Source: Pseudomonas turukhanskensis (GTDB taxonomy: Bacteria; Pseudomonadota; Gammaproteobacteria; Pseudomonadales; Pseudomonadaceae). Taken from it: 37,101 bases of DNA. Both the position numbers and the translations under genes were made by a program. The stretch covers positions 1-37,101 of the forward strand of contig NZ_BSFN01000031.1 of the NCBI RefSeq assembly GCF_027922365.1, in the 5' to 3' direction. Each line of letters opens with the position of its first letter. The stretch's first letter is position 1. Below the pieces are notes generated by a model. That model saw nothing but the letters and a program-made list of their open reading frames with translations. It was not told where the DNA came from and did not search any database. Below are positions 23,003-31,266 of this stretch, piece by piece.

Positions 23003-24763
23003 TCAGGCCGAAAGCTTTTCCGTATCGATGATATGCAGGCTGTAACCCGGCACATTCTTGGCCTGACGTTTGGCCTCTGAAGCCAGGCTCGCCAGTTGCG
23101 CCGCATCCAGCGTCGCGCAGCTTGCCGGGTGCAGATGCACCACCCCCAAAGACAATGACAACAGCGGAAATTCTTCCCGCTGGCCCTTGCGGTTGTGCGA
23201 CACAAAACAGCCGGCCTCCAGGTGCTCGGCACTGTAAAAACGCCGGCACTGGCCCTGGAAATCCTCCAGTAGATAATTCAACCGCGCGCGCCAGTCTTCC
23301 GAGCCCAACACCAGCAGAAAGTCATCTCCGCCGATATGGCCAACGAAATCGCGCGCCGGGTCCACTCGTTCGCTCAGACACTGCGCCAGGCACAGCAACA
23401 TTTCGTCGCCCTTGGCGTACCCATAGAGGTCGTTGAAGGGTTTGAAACTGTCGATATCCACATAGCAAATCACCGCTTCGCGGGACTGCTGCAGCAGGCG
23501 CGTCAGGCACTGCTGAATCGGCACGTTGCCGGGGAGTAGGGTGAGCGGATTAGCGTGACGGGCCTGCTGGATTTTCAGTTCGGTAATGAGCTTGAGCACG
23601 TCGATCACCCGTCCCAGCCCTTGATAGCGGCCGTGTAGGGTAATGATGAAGTCTTCTTCCATGCGCTGGCGGGCGCGGCTGGTCAGCAGGCGGCTGACTT
23701 TCTGCAGGCTTTGCCCGAGGTCCACGGCGAGAAAGTCGCTGCTCATCAGGCGGCTGATGGGTTTGCGGGCAAACAGGTCGGTGGCGAATGGTTTGAGCAG
23801 CGCGTCAGACAATGAGTGGCGGTGCACGATACCCACCGGTTGTTGTTCGTCGTTCAGCACGGCCAGCGAGTTGAGATTGGCTTGGGCACGAAACATGTCC
23901 AGTACGGCGGCAATGGGCAGGCTTTCACCCACTGCCGGTTGCTCGTTGAGCAGGGCGCTCAGGTCGCTGCCTTCTTCGTTCAGCGCCGGCTGGCTGGCTT
24001 CCAGTTTGGGCATCAGACCGCGGGCATCGCGCGGCGGTTTTTCCTGGGGGCGGCTCAGCAGGTAACCCTGCAACAGGTCGACGCCCATTTCGGCCAGCAC
24101 GGTGAGTTCTTCGGCCAGTTCGATACCCTCGGCAATCACTTGCGCGCGGGAGGCTTTGGCCATCTGCAAAATGGAGCCAACGAACTCGCGCTTCACCGCA
24201 TCCTGGTGAATGCCGTCGATAAAGTGCCGGTCGATCTTTACGTAATCCGGGCGCAACTCCGACCACAGACGCAGGCTGGAATAGCCGGCACCCAGGTCGT
24301 CCAAGGCAATGGAAAAACCCATCGCGCGGTAGTGGTGCAGGGCGGTGTACAGCAGCGAGAAATCTTCGGTGGGTGACTGCTCGGTGAGTTCGATGACCAC
24401 CCGGCTTGGCGCAATACCGTAGTTCTGCAACAGCTTGAGGGTGCGGCCAGGCTGGTGGGTCGGTTCCAGCAGCGAATCAGGCGAGACGTTGAGGAACAGT
24501 TTGCCTTCCAGTTGCTGCTCACTGAATGCACGGCACGCACTCTTGCGGCAGGCCAGTTCCAGTTCGCTCAGGCGCCCGGCATGACGGGCCACGCCAAACA
24601 GGTTGACCGGGGAGTGCAGGGGGCTGTTCGAGGGGCCGCGGGTCAGGGCCTCGTACCCGAGAATGCGCCGCTCGGACAGCGACACAATGGGCTGAAACAG
24701 GCTATGCAGGTCGCCGTGAGCAAGGATGTGTTCCAGCGCGCTCAACTGCTCGGTGACGGTCAT
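23003..24763 (-). CDS. EAL-CBS-GGDEF cyclic-di-GMP protein
   Basis: This 586-residue cytosolic protein has no membrane segments. Residues about 10-245 form an EAL phosphodiesterase domain with its catalytic set (YEALTR with Glu38, LFLNVSP, IELTEQ, ALDDLGAGYSSL, YVKIDR, VIAEGIE, LLQGYLLSRP), so hydrolysis of cyclic-di-GMP is plausible. A pair of CBS motifs follows (about 285-405), probably binding a nucleotide. The C-terminal GGDEF domain carries GGDDF (478-482) instead of GG[DE]EF and lacks an RxxD inhibitory site at the usual spacing. It may therefore be inactive or serve as a GTP sensor. ATG 24763 is chosen; a TTG at 24790 abuts the prc terminator. It is convergent with the Sel1 gene. Confidence 0.92.
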   Translation of the reverse strand: MTVTEQLSALEHILAHGDLHSLFQPIVSLSERRILGYEALTRGPSNSPLHSPVNLFGVARHAGRLSELELACRKSACRAFSEQQLEGKLFLNVSPDSLLEPTHQPGRTLKLLQNYGIAPSRVVIELTEQSPTEDFSLLYTALHHYRAMGFSIALDDLGAGYSSLRLWSELRPDYVKIDRHFIDGIHQDAVKREFVGSILQMAKASRAQVIAEGIELAEELTVLAEMGVDLLQGYLLSRPQEKPPRDARGLMPKLEASQPALNEEGSDLSALLNEQPAVGESLPIAAVLDMFRAQANLNSLAVLNDEQQPVGIVHRHSLSDALLKPFATDLFARKPISRLMSSDFLAVDLGQSLQKVSRLLTSRARQRMEEDFIITLHGRYQGLGRVIDVLKLITELKIQQARHANPLTLLPGNVPIQQCLTRLLQQSREAVICYVDIDSFKPFNDLYGYAKGDEMLLCLAQCLSERVDPARDFVGHIGGDDFLLVLGSEDWRARLNYLLEDFQGQCRRFYSAEHLEAGCFVSHNRKGQREEFPLLSLSLGVVHLHPASCATLDAAQLASLASEAKRQAKNVPGYSLHIIDTEKLSA

Positions 24764-24790
24764 TGGGGGCTCTCGATGTCCTGAAAACAA

Positions 24791-24818
24791 AAGGGGCTGA
24801 TATCGCTATCAGCCCCTT
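24791..24818 (-). terminator. terminator of prc
   Basis: A perfect 12-bp stem (AAGGGGCTGATA, loop, TATCAGCCCCTT) is followed on the minus strand by TTGTTTTC. It lies about 40 nt past the prc stop and 27 nt before the start of the EAL gene on the same strand. Confidence 0.88.
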
Positions 24819-24856
24819 ATTTCACGACAGTTTGATGACTGCTTGATGACGCTCCG

Positions 24857-26983
24857 TCAGTGCTTGGCCATCGACGAACTCAGGCCCAGGTAGTCGAGCA
24901 GAATTTGCCCGGTCTCGGACAGGAAGGCATCGTCTTCGGGCTTGAGTTTGTCGTCTTCGGTCGGCAGCGCGTCTTCGTCTTCTTTCTTCAGTTCCTTCAG
25001 CGGCTCCTGGCCCTTGGCGGCACGGCGGGCATTTTCCATGGCCAGTTGCTGGGTTTCGATGTCGGTGTGCTGGGCGCGACGCTTGGTTTCGTTGAGGCTC
25101 ACGGTTGTTTCGTGGCTCAGTTTCTGCGCCAGTTCCAGGCGCTGGCGGGTGAATACAAAATCGGCATCTTTGGCCACGCGTGCATCGTGACGGGCCTTGA
25201 GTTCAACCAGGAACGGTTTGAACGGGTCGGTTTCCGGCTTGATCGCAGGGCGGATGCTGTCCCATGGCATAGCCTCGGGCAGGGCACTCTCGCCGATTTC
25301 CTTGGTGTCGACCACCGCCGGGTAGGCGATGTCCGGCAGCACGCCCTGGTGCTGGGTGCTCTGGCCGGAAACGCGGTAGAACTTGGCCAAGGTGAGTTTC
25401 AGCTCACCATGGTTCAGCGGTTGAATGGTCTGCACGGTGCCTTTGCCGAAGGTCTGGCCGCCGAGGATCAGGGCGCGGTGGTAGTCCTGCATGGCCCCGG
25501 CAAAAATTTCCGAAGCCGAGGCCGAAAGACGGTTCACCAGCAGGGCCATCGGGCCGCTGTAGTAGGTGCCGGGGTTTTCATCGGCCAATACATCGACGCG
25601 ACCATCGCTATTGCGCACCAGCACGGTCGGCCCCTGGTTGATAAACAGGCCGGTCAGCTCCGTGGCTTCCTGCAGCGAGCCGCCGCCGTTGTTGCGCAGG
25701 TCGATGACCACGCCGTCGACTTTCTCTTTCTGCAACTCGGCCAGCAATTTCTTCACATCGCGGGTGGTGCTCTTGTAATCCGGGTCACCGGCGCGGAAGG
25801 CTTTGAAGTCCAGATAGAAGGCAGGAATCTCGATCACGCCGAGCTTATAGTCGCGGCCATCGTGGGTGAGCTTGAGCACCGATTTTTTCGCCGCCTGCTC
25901 TTCCAGTTTCACCGCTTCGCGGGTAATGGAAACGATCTTGCTGGTCTGGTCGTTCGGGCCGTTGGTGGCAGGCACCACTTCCAGGCGAACCACGGAACCT
26001 TTAGGGCCGCGGATCAGTTTGACCACTTCGTCCAAGCGCCAGCCGATCACGTCCACCATCTCGCCGTCGCCTTGGGCCACGCCAACGATCTTGTCGGACG
26101 GCGCCACCTGCTTGCTCTTGTCAGCAGGGCCGGCCGGTACCAGGCGCACCACTTTTACGGTGTCGTTATCGCTCTGCAACACCGCACCGATGCCTTCGAG
26201 CGACAGGCTCATATTGATGTCGAAGTTTTCCGCGCTGTCTGGCGAGAGATAGTTGGTGTGCGGGTCGTAGGACTGGGCGAAGGTGTTGATATAGGCCTGG
26301 AAGATATCTTCGCTGCGGGTCTGCTCCAGACGCGCCAGTTGATTCTTGTAGCGCTTGGTCAGCAGCTCCTGGATCGCGGCAGGTTCTTTTCCGGCGATTT
26401 TCAGGCGCAGTACTTCATCTTTCACGCGCTTGCGCCACAGCTCATCGAGCTCGGCGGTGTCTTTGGCCCAGGGGGCTTTTTCGCGATTGACCATCAGGCT
26501 TTCATCGACGGAGAAGTCGATTTTGTCGATGCCTTTATTGAGTAGGCCCAAGGCGAAATCGAGGCGTTGTTTCAAGCGGTCAAGGTGACGCTTGTAAATG
26601 GTGAACCCGGGGGCGAGGTCACCACTTTTGAGAAAGTCATCGAACTGCGTGCGCCATTTATCGAACTCGGCAATGTCGCTGGCAGTGAAGTAACTGCGCG
26701 ACGGGTCGAGCAGCTTCAGGTAGCTCTCGTAGATGATGACCGAGCGATCGTCATTGAGCGGAGGCTTGCTGTAGTGATGGCGCTTGAGCAGCTCTACCAC
26801 ATTCAGACTGGCGATTACCTGCTCGCGGTCTGGCTGCAATTTGTCCCAGCTATTGTTGCCGCTTGGGGTGGCGGCGGCACACGCCGTCAGGGGTAAGGCA
26901 CTGAAACCGATCAAAAGGGCTAAGGCGGTGCTGGGAACGAAGCGCTGCATGCTGAGTCGACGCGAGGGTAGTTGATAACGCAT
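24857..26983 (-). CDS. prc: tail-specific carboxy-terminal processing protease Prc (AlgO-like)
   Basis: A 708-residue periplasmic serine protease of the S41 family. The order is N-terminal helical domain (about 45-250), PDZ (about 255-345), S41 catalytic core (about 400-560) and a charged C-terminal domain rich in helices. The catalytic pair is Ser489 in RLSASASEIFAGAMQDY and Lys514 in TFGKGTVQ, with the 25-residue spacing known for E. coli Prc. It degrades proteins by their non-polar C-termini; in P. aeruginosa the AlgO homologue affects alginate through MucA variants. The signal region contains LTAC (Cys35), a possible lipobox. The ATG at 26983 has no strong ribosome site; a later ATG at 26950 is an alternative. 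It is divergent from the oxidoreductase. Confidence 0.95.
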   Translation of the reverse strand: MRYQLPSRRLSMQRFVPSTALALLIGFSALPLTACAAATPSGNNSWDKLQPDREQVIASLNVVELLKRHHYSKPPLNDDRSVIIYESYLKLLDPSRSYFTASDIAEFDKWRTQFDDFLKSGDLAPGFTIYKRHLDRLKQRLDFALGLLNKGIDKIDFSVDESLMVNREKAPWAKDTAELDELWRKRVKDEVLRLKIAGKEPAAIQELLTKRYKNQLARLEQTRSEDIFQAYINTFAQSYDPHTNYLSPDSAENFDINMSLSLEGIGAVLQSDNDTVKVVRLVPAGPADKSKQVAPSDKIVGVAQGDGEMVDVIGWRLDEVVKLIRGPKGSVVRLEVVPATNGPNDQTSKIVSITREAVKLEEQAAKKSVLKLTHDGRDYKLGVIEIPAFYLDFKAFRAGDPDYKSTTRDVKKLLAELQKEKVDGVVIDLRNNGGGSLQEATELTGLFINQGPTVLVRNSDGRVDVLADENPGTYYSGPMALLVNRLSASASEIFAGAMQDYHRALILGGQTFGKGTVQTIQPLNHGELKLTLAKFYRVSGQSTQHQGVLPDIAYPAVVDTKEIGESALPEAMPWDSIRPAIKPETDPFKPFLVELKARHDARVAKDADFVFTRQRLELAQKLSHETTVSLNETKRRAQHTDIETQQLAMENARRAAKGQEPLKELKKEDEDALPTEDDKLKPEDDAFLSETGQILLDYLGLSSSMAKH

Positions 26984-27088
26984 ATTAGGCCGTCTTTGAG
27001 AGCGCCGGTTCCGTTGGGCCCCGGCTGCATAATGCAAATAGCTCGATGGTTCGCACCGGGCTCAGTCCGAAGTCACTATGGAGGCACC

Positions 27089-28051
27089 GTGAAGGCATTG
27101 CAAGGCGTTGAAGGACGCGCTGAATGGGCAGAACGACCAAGTCTCACCTGCGATGTGGGGCAGATCCGAATTCGTGTTGCGGCCGCAGGTCTCAATCGAG
27201 CCGATCTGCTGCAACGTGCAGGTTTGTATCCGCCACCACCGGGCGCTAGTGATGCGCTGGGCCTGGAGTGTTCCGGGGTGGTGAGCGAAGTGGGGCCGGG
27301 CAGTTCCTGGCAAGTGGGCGACCGCGTTTGCGCGCTGCTGGCCGGTGGCGGCATGGCCGAAGAAGTGGTGGTCGATGGGCGCCATGCCTTGCCCATTCCT
27401 GAAGGCTTGAGCCTGGTCGAAGGCTCCGTGATTCCAGAGGTGTATGCCACTGCCTGGCTCAACCTTTTTCAGCTGGCGCAACTCAAGCCGGGGGAAAAAG
27501 TCTTGCTGCACGCCGGCGCCAGTGGCGTCGGTTCGGCGGCCATCCAGCTGTGCAAAGCCTTCGGCAATCCATGCTGGGTGAGCGTGGGTTCTGCCGACCG
27601 CCTGGCCTACTGCGAAAGCCTCGGTGCCCAGGGCGGCGTGTTGCGCGATACCGATCTGGAAAGCCTGCGCGACTTTGCTCCGTTTGATGTGATTCTCGAC
27701 CCGGTGGGCGGCAACTACGCCGAGCTTAACCAGCAACTGGTAGGCCTCGATGGGCGCTGGGTGTCGATTGGCTTGATGGGCGGGCGCGAGGCAAAGTTTG
27801 ACCTGGCGGTGATGCTGGCCAAACGTGTGCAATTTATCGGTTCCACCCTGCGCAGTCGCAATGATCAGTTCAAGGCCGACTTGCTCGGCGACCTGAGCCA
27901 GCAGGTATGGCCTCTGTTTACAGAGGGTCGACTAAAACCGCAGTTGGAGCGTACCTTTAAAGCCAAGGATGTGGAGGCCGCCTTTGCTGCACTTGCCAGC
28001 AATACTGTGTCCGGAAAGGTCGCGTTGCTATTGGACGAATCTCTAAGTTAA
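27089..28051 (+). CDS. zinc-independent quinone oxidoreductase-like MDR enzyme
   Basis: This 320-residue cytosolic medium-chain dehydrogenase/reductase has an N-terminal GroES-like domain (AAAGLNRADLLQRAGLYPPPPGASDALGLECSG). Its Rossmann domain has LLHAGASGVGSAAIQLCKAFG, the AxxGxxG-type NADPH motif of quinone oxidoreductases and PIG3-like proteins. No structural-zinc cysteine cluster is present. It should reduce quinones or enones with NADPH. The GTG at 27089 is chosen because GGAGG lies 4 nt upstream and the conserved start (V/M)KALQGV begins there; longer readings overlap the prc promoter region. It is divergent from prc and sits directly upstream of ahpC. Confidence 0.9.
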   Translation: MKALQGVEGRAEWAERPSLTCDVGQIRIRVAAAGLNRADLLQRAGLYPPPPGASDALGLECSGVVSEVGPGSSWQVGDRVCALLAGGGMAEEVVVDGRHALPIPEGLSLVEGSVIPEVYATAWLNLFQLAQLKPGEKVLLHAGASGVGSAAIQLCKAFGNPCWVSVGSADRLAYCESLGAQGGVLRDTDLESLRDFAPFDVILDPVGGNYAELNQQLVGLDGRWVSIGLMGGREAKFDLAVMLAKRVQFIGSTLRSRNDQFKADLLGDLSQQVWPLFTEGRLKPQLERTFKAKDVEAAFAALASNTVSGKVALLLDESLS

Positions 28052-28084
28052 TCAGCAGTTTCCATAGCGCTTTTGCATGGCAGG

Positions 28085-28123
28085 CCCATGACATCGATTT
28101 ACTAAGCCAATCGTTGTCATGGG
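28085..28123. promoter_or_regulatory. inverted repeat in the ahpC leader
   Basis: The arms CCCATGACATCGAT (28085-28098) and ATCGTTGTCATGGG (28110-28123) match with a single mismatch around an 11-nt centre. It lies about 35 nt upstream of a possible -10 box (TACTAT near 28155) and 93 nt upstream of ahpC, so it may be a regulator site. It does not match the four-part ATAG/CTAT OxyR pattern well. Confidence 0.5.
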
Positions 28124-28215
28124 TTCAATCAATGTGCTCTTTCAGTCACATCGGCCTACTATCCTTCCTGTAAATTTCTTAACCCTGAAATTTCTCAACC
28201 AGAAGGACTTACTGA

Positions 28216-28779
28216 ATGTCTCTGATCAACACCGAAGTCAAACCTTTCGCCGCCAATGCTTTTCACAACGGTAAATTCATCGAAGTGACCGAGCAGTCCC
28301 TGAAGGGCAAGTGGTCGGTACTGATCTTCATGCCGGCAGCATTCACCTTCAACTGCCCAACCGAAATCGAAGACGCCGCTAACAACTACGCCGAGTTCCA
28401 GAAAGCCGGCGCTGAAGTTTACATCGTCACCACCGACACCCACTTCTCCCACAAGGTTTGGCACGAAACTTCGCCAGCAGTAGGTAAGGCTCAGTTCCCA
28501 CTGATCGGTGACCCGACTCACCAACTGACCAACGCTTTCGGCGTGCACATCCCGGAAGAAGGTCTGGCTCTGCGCGGTACCTTCGTGATCAACCCGGAAG
28601 GCCTGATCAAGACTGTAGAAATCCACTCCAACGAGATCGCTCGTGACGTGTCGGAAACCCTGCGCAAGCTCAAAGCTGCTCAGTACACCGCTGCTCACCC
28701 AGGTGAAGTTTGCCCAGCCAAGTGGAAAGAAGGCGAAGCTACTCTCGCTCCTTCGCTCGACCTGGTCGGCAAGATCTAA
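28216..28779 (+). CDS. ahpC: alkyl hydroperoxide reductase subunit C (peroxiredoxin)
   Basis: A 187-residue typical two-cysteine peroxiredoxin with the same length as E. coli AhpC. The peroxidatic Cys47 lies in PAAFTFNCPTE, which fits PxxxTxxC, and the resolving Cys166 in HPGEVCPAKWKEGEATL. The C-terminal APSLDLVGKI is almost identical to the E. coli one. It reduces hydrogen peroxide, organic peroxides and peroxynitrite in the cytosol and is recycled by AhpF. Codon choice (frequent GCT, GGT, AAG, ATC) differs from its neighbours and suggests high expression. AGAAGGA lies upstream of the ATG. A hairpin follows, so most transcripts may stop before ahpF. Confidence 0.98.
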   Translation: MSLINTEVKPFAANAFHNGKFIEVTEQSLKGKWSVLIFMPAAFTFNCPTEIEDAANNYAEFQKAGAEVYIVTTDTHFSHKVWHETSPAVGKAQFPLIGDPTHQLTNAFGVHIPEEGLALRGTFVINPEGLIKTVEIHSNEIARDVSETLRKLKAAQYTAAHPGEVCPAKWKEGEATLAPSLDLVGKI

Positions 28780-28780
28780 G

Positions 28781-28818
28781 AAACGGTTCGGAGTCTCCCG
28801 CGAGGCTCCACCGTTTTA
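28781..28818 (+). terminator. hairpin after ahpC
   Basis: AAACGGT (28781-28787) pairs with ACCGTTT (28810-28816), with an inner GGAG/CTCC stem, and is followed by a short U-run then AAG. It is probably a partial terminator or an mRNA-stabilising end for ahpC. Confidence 0.65.
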
Positions 28819-28854
28819 AGTAAGCAGCGTTGCGGGGCATGACCTGCTCCGCAC

Positions 28855-28894
28855 GCCCGAATGCCTGGGCGCAATCCGCTCGGGCATTTTTTTC
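28855..28894 (+). terminator. second hairpin between ahpC and ahpF
   Basis: GCCCGA (28855-28860) and TCGGGC (28880-28885) close a stem that is followed by ATTTTTTTCCC. This is a convincing intrinsic terminator 32 nt before the ahpF start. ahpF therefore needs read-through or its own promoter. Confidence 0.7.
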
Positions 28895-28925
28895 CCTGAA
28901 ATTCGTATATGGAAGGATCGTAATC

Positions 28926-30482
28926 ATGTTGGACGCCACTTTGAAGACCCAGTTGAAGGCTTACCTCGAAAAGGTTACTCAGCCTTTCGAGATCGTCGCA
29001 TCCCTCGATGACAGCGACAAATCCCGCGAACTCAGCGGCTTGCTGCACGAAATTGTCGGCCTGACCGACAAGATTTCCCTGCGTGAAGATGGCAGCGATG
29101 ACCGTAAGCCGTCTTTCGCCCTGAATCGCCCCAACGGAAATATCAGCCTGCGTTTCGCCGGTATTCCCATGGGCCACGAATTCACTTCCCTGGTGCTGGC
29201 CCTGCTGCAAGTGGGTGGCCACCCCTCGAAGCTGGCGGCGGATGTGATCGAGCAGATCAAGAACATCCCCGGCGAATTCAACTTTGAAACCTACTACTCG
29301 CTGTCCTGCCAGAACTGCCCGGATGTGGTCCAGGCGCTGAACCTGATGGCCGTGCTCAACCCGAACATCCGCCACGTCGCCATCGATGGCGCGCTGTTCC
29401 AGGACGAAGTCGAGAAGCGTCAGATCATGTCGGTGCCGAGCATCTACCTGAACGGCGAACTGTTCGGCCAGGGCCGTATGGATGCCGAGCAGATTCTGGC
29501 AAAAATCGACACGGGCGCTGCTACCCGTGAGGCCGAGAAACTCAACAGCAAAGAAGCGTTTGACGTGCTGGTAGTGGGCGGTGGCCCAGCCGGTGCTGCA
29601 GCGGCGATCTACGCCGCGCGCAAAGGCATTCGTACCGGTGTGGCGGCCGAGCGTTTTGGCGGGCAGGTGCTGGACACCATGGCCATCGAAAACTTCATTT
29701 CCGTACAGGAAACCGAAGGCCCGAAACTGGCGCGTGCTCTTGAAGAACACGTGAAACAGTACGAAGTCGACATCATGAACCTGCAACGTGCCACCGCGCT
29801 GGTTCCGGCGAAGAACGCCGGCGACTTGCACGAAATCAAATTCGAAAGCGGCGCGTCGCTAAAAGCCAAAACCGTGATTCTGTCCACCGGTGCCCGCTGG
29901 CGCGAAATGAACGTGCCGGGCGAGCAGGAATACCGCAACCGCGGCGTGGCCTACTGCCCGCACTGTGACGGCCCGCTGTTCAAAGGCAAGCGCGTGGCGG
30001 TGATTGGCGGCGGTAACTCCGGCGTGGAAGCGGCCATCGACTTGGCGGGTATCGTCAGCCACGTGACCCTTATCGAATTCGATAGCCAACTGCGTGCCGA
30101 CGCCGTGCTGCAACGCAAACTGCACAGTCTGCCGAACGTGAAAGTCATCACCAGCGCCCTGACCAGTGAAGTGAAAGGCGACGGCCAGAAAGTGACCGGC
30201 CTGGTGTACAAAGACCGCAACTCCGACGAGTTTATCAACGTTGAGCTGGAAGGCATCTTTGTGCAGATCGGTTTGCTGCCAAACAGCGAATGGCTCAAGG
30301 GCACCATCGAACTGTCGAACCGTGGCGAGATCATTGTCGACGCGCGTGGCGAGACCTCGCTGCCGGGTATCTTTGCAGCGGGTGACGTGACGACGGTGCC
30401 GTACAAGCAGATCGTGATTGCGGTAGGCGAGGGTGCCAAGGCATCGCTGTCCGCCTTCGATCACTTGATTCGCACCACCTGA
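28926..30482 (+). CDS. ahpF: alkyl hydroperoxide reductase subunit F (NADH flavoprotein)
   Basis: A 518-residue flavoprotein with the AhpF order. The N-terminal double thioredoxin-like domain has the redox pair Cys128-x-x-Cys131 (SCQNCPD). The FAD motif VVGGGPAGAAAAIYAARKG follows, then the thioredoxin-reductase-type CPHC (Cys344, Cys347), the NADH motif VIGGGNSGVEAA, and the second FAD site GIFAAGDVTT. It passes electrons from NADH through FAD to AhpC. GGAAGGA lies about 8 nt before the ATG at 28926; upstream in-frame codons overlap the intergenic hairpin. A strong terminator follows the stop. Confidence 0.98.
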   Translation: MLDATLKTQLKAYLEKVTQPFEIVASLDDSDKSRELSGLLHEIVGLTDKISLREDGSDDRKPSFALNRPNGNISLRFAGIPMGHEFTSLVLALLQVGGHPSKLAADVIEQIKNIPGEFNFETYYSLSCQNCPDVVQALNLMAVLNPNIRHVAIDGALFQDEVEKRQIMSVPSIYLNGELFGQGRMDAEQILAKIDTGAATREAEKLNSKEAFDVLVVGGGPAGAAAAIYAARKGIRTGVAAERFGGQVLDTMAIENFISVQETEGPKLARALEEHVKQYEVDIMNLQRATALVPAKNAGDLHEIKFESGASLKAKTVILSTGARWREMNVPGEQEYRNRGVAYCPHCDGPLFKGKRVAVIGGGNSGVEAAIDLAGIVSHVTLIEFDSQLRADAVLQRKLHSLPNVKVITSALTSEVKGDGQKVTGLVYKDRNSDEFINVELEGIFVQIGLLPNSEWLKGTIELSNRGEIIVDARGETSLPGIFAAGDVTTVPYKQIVIAVGEGAKASLSAFDHLIRTT

Positions 30483-30489
30483 TCAGATC

Positions 30490-30538
30490 CGCGCTAAACA
30501 AAAAAGGGCAGCTTCGGCTGCCCTTTTTGTTTAGCGCG
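30490..30538. terminator. bidirectional terminator between ahpF and the HAD gene
   Basis: A near-perfect stem of about 22 bp (CGCGCTAAAC then A6 GGGCAGC, loop TTCG, GCTGCCC T5 GTTTAGCGCG) has one bulged A. U-tracts occur on both strands, so it can stop ahpF from the left and the leftward ABC-HAD operon from the right. The UUCG tetraloop adds stability. Confidence 0.93.
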
Positions 30539-30602
30539 TAGGGTGTGCTTCGCGCACCAAGCGGTTCGCCAGGAGATCGTTTGGTGCGCAGAGCACGCCC
30601 TA
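30539..30602. repeat. dispersed hairpin repeat, family A, copy 2
   Basis: The arms TAGGGTGTGCTTCGCGCACCA (30539-30559, described as two parts of one 21-nt arm) and its counterpart at 30582-30602 pair with three mismatches around 22 nt. The arm is the same sequence family as the repeat at 87-147. It abuts the bidirectional terminator. Confidence 0.75.
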
Positions 30603-30612
30603 CAAGAGCGGT

Positions 30613-31266
30613 TTATCGCCAGTTCAGTATTGGCCAACCTGCGTTCTCGGCGTGCGCCAAAAGCACTGGGTCTGGGTTGACCACCCGCGGCTGGCTCACC
30701 AATGACAGCAGCGGCAAATCATTGCGCGAGTCGGAGTAGAAGTAAGCGCCGTCCAGGCTCTGGCCTTCCTGCTCCAGCCACGCCTGCAAGCGGGTGACTT
30801 TGCCCTCGCGGTAGGTCAGCACGCCACGGGTGTTGCCGCTGTAGTAACCGTGCTGTTCTTCCAGGTCGATGGCCAGCACTTCATCGATTTTCAAGCGCGC
30901 GGCAATGGCGCTGACCAGAAAGTGCGCCGAGGCGGAAATCACCAGAATACGGTCGCCGGCCTCGCGGTGAGTGGCCAGGCAGCGGGTGGCGTCACTGAAG
31001 AAGATGGGCTCAATCACATCTTCCACAAACGGCTCGACCACAAACGCCACTTCCTCGGCCGTGCGCCCCACAAGCGGCGACAGACTGAAGGCCATATAGT
31101 CTTCCATCGCCAGTTTGCCTTCGGCATACAACGCCATCAGCTCATGGTCTTTTTTCACGAACGACTCGCCGTCTACCCAGCCGATATCGGCCATGTGTTC
31201 GCTCCACAGGCTTGCGCAGTCGCCGTCGATCAGGGTGTCGTCCAGGTCGAAAATTGCCAGGGCCAT
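30613..31266 (-). CDS. HAD family subfamily IB phosphatase
   Basis: A 217-residue cytosolic HAD hydrolase. Motif I is FDLDDTLIDGD, with nucleophile Asp7 and acid Asp9. Motif II is LVISASAHF, motif III lies around EGKVTRL, and motif IV is YFYSDSRNDLPLL. The helical cap between motifs I and II places it in subfamily IB with phosphoserine phosphatase-like enzymes. It should remove phosphate from a small molecule. Its ATG overlaps the stop of the ABC ATPase (TAATG), so it is translationally coupled to the transporter, which suggests that it acts on the imported substrate or on the product of the operon's other hydrolase (inference). Confidence 0.88.
   Translation of the reverse strand: MALAIFDLDDTLIDGDCASLWSEHMADIGWVDGESFVKKDHELMALYAEGKLAMEDYMAFSLSPLVGRTAEEVAFVVEPFVEDVIEPIFFSDATRCLATHREAGDRILVISASAHFLVSAIAARLKIDEVLAIDLEEQHGYYSGNTRGVLTYREGKVTRLQAWLEQEGQSLDGAYFYSDSRNDLPLLSLVSQPRVVNPDPVLLAHAENAGWPILNWR

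Noticed and set aside
28060..28102. OxyR binding site before ahpC
   Set aside because: ATAG at the left fits, but the expected CTAT/ATAG/CTAT quarters at 11-nt steps read GCAT, CCAT and ATTT, so the match is too poor.
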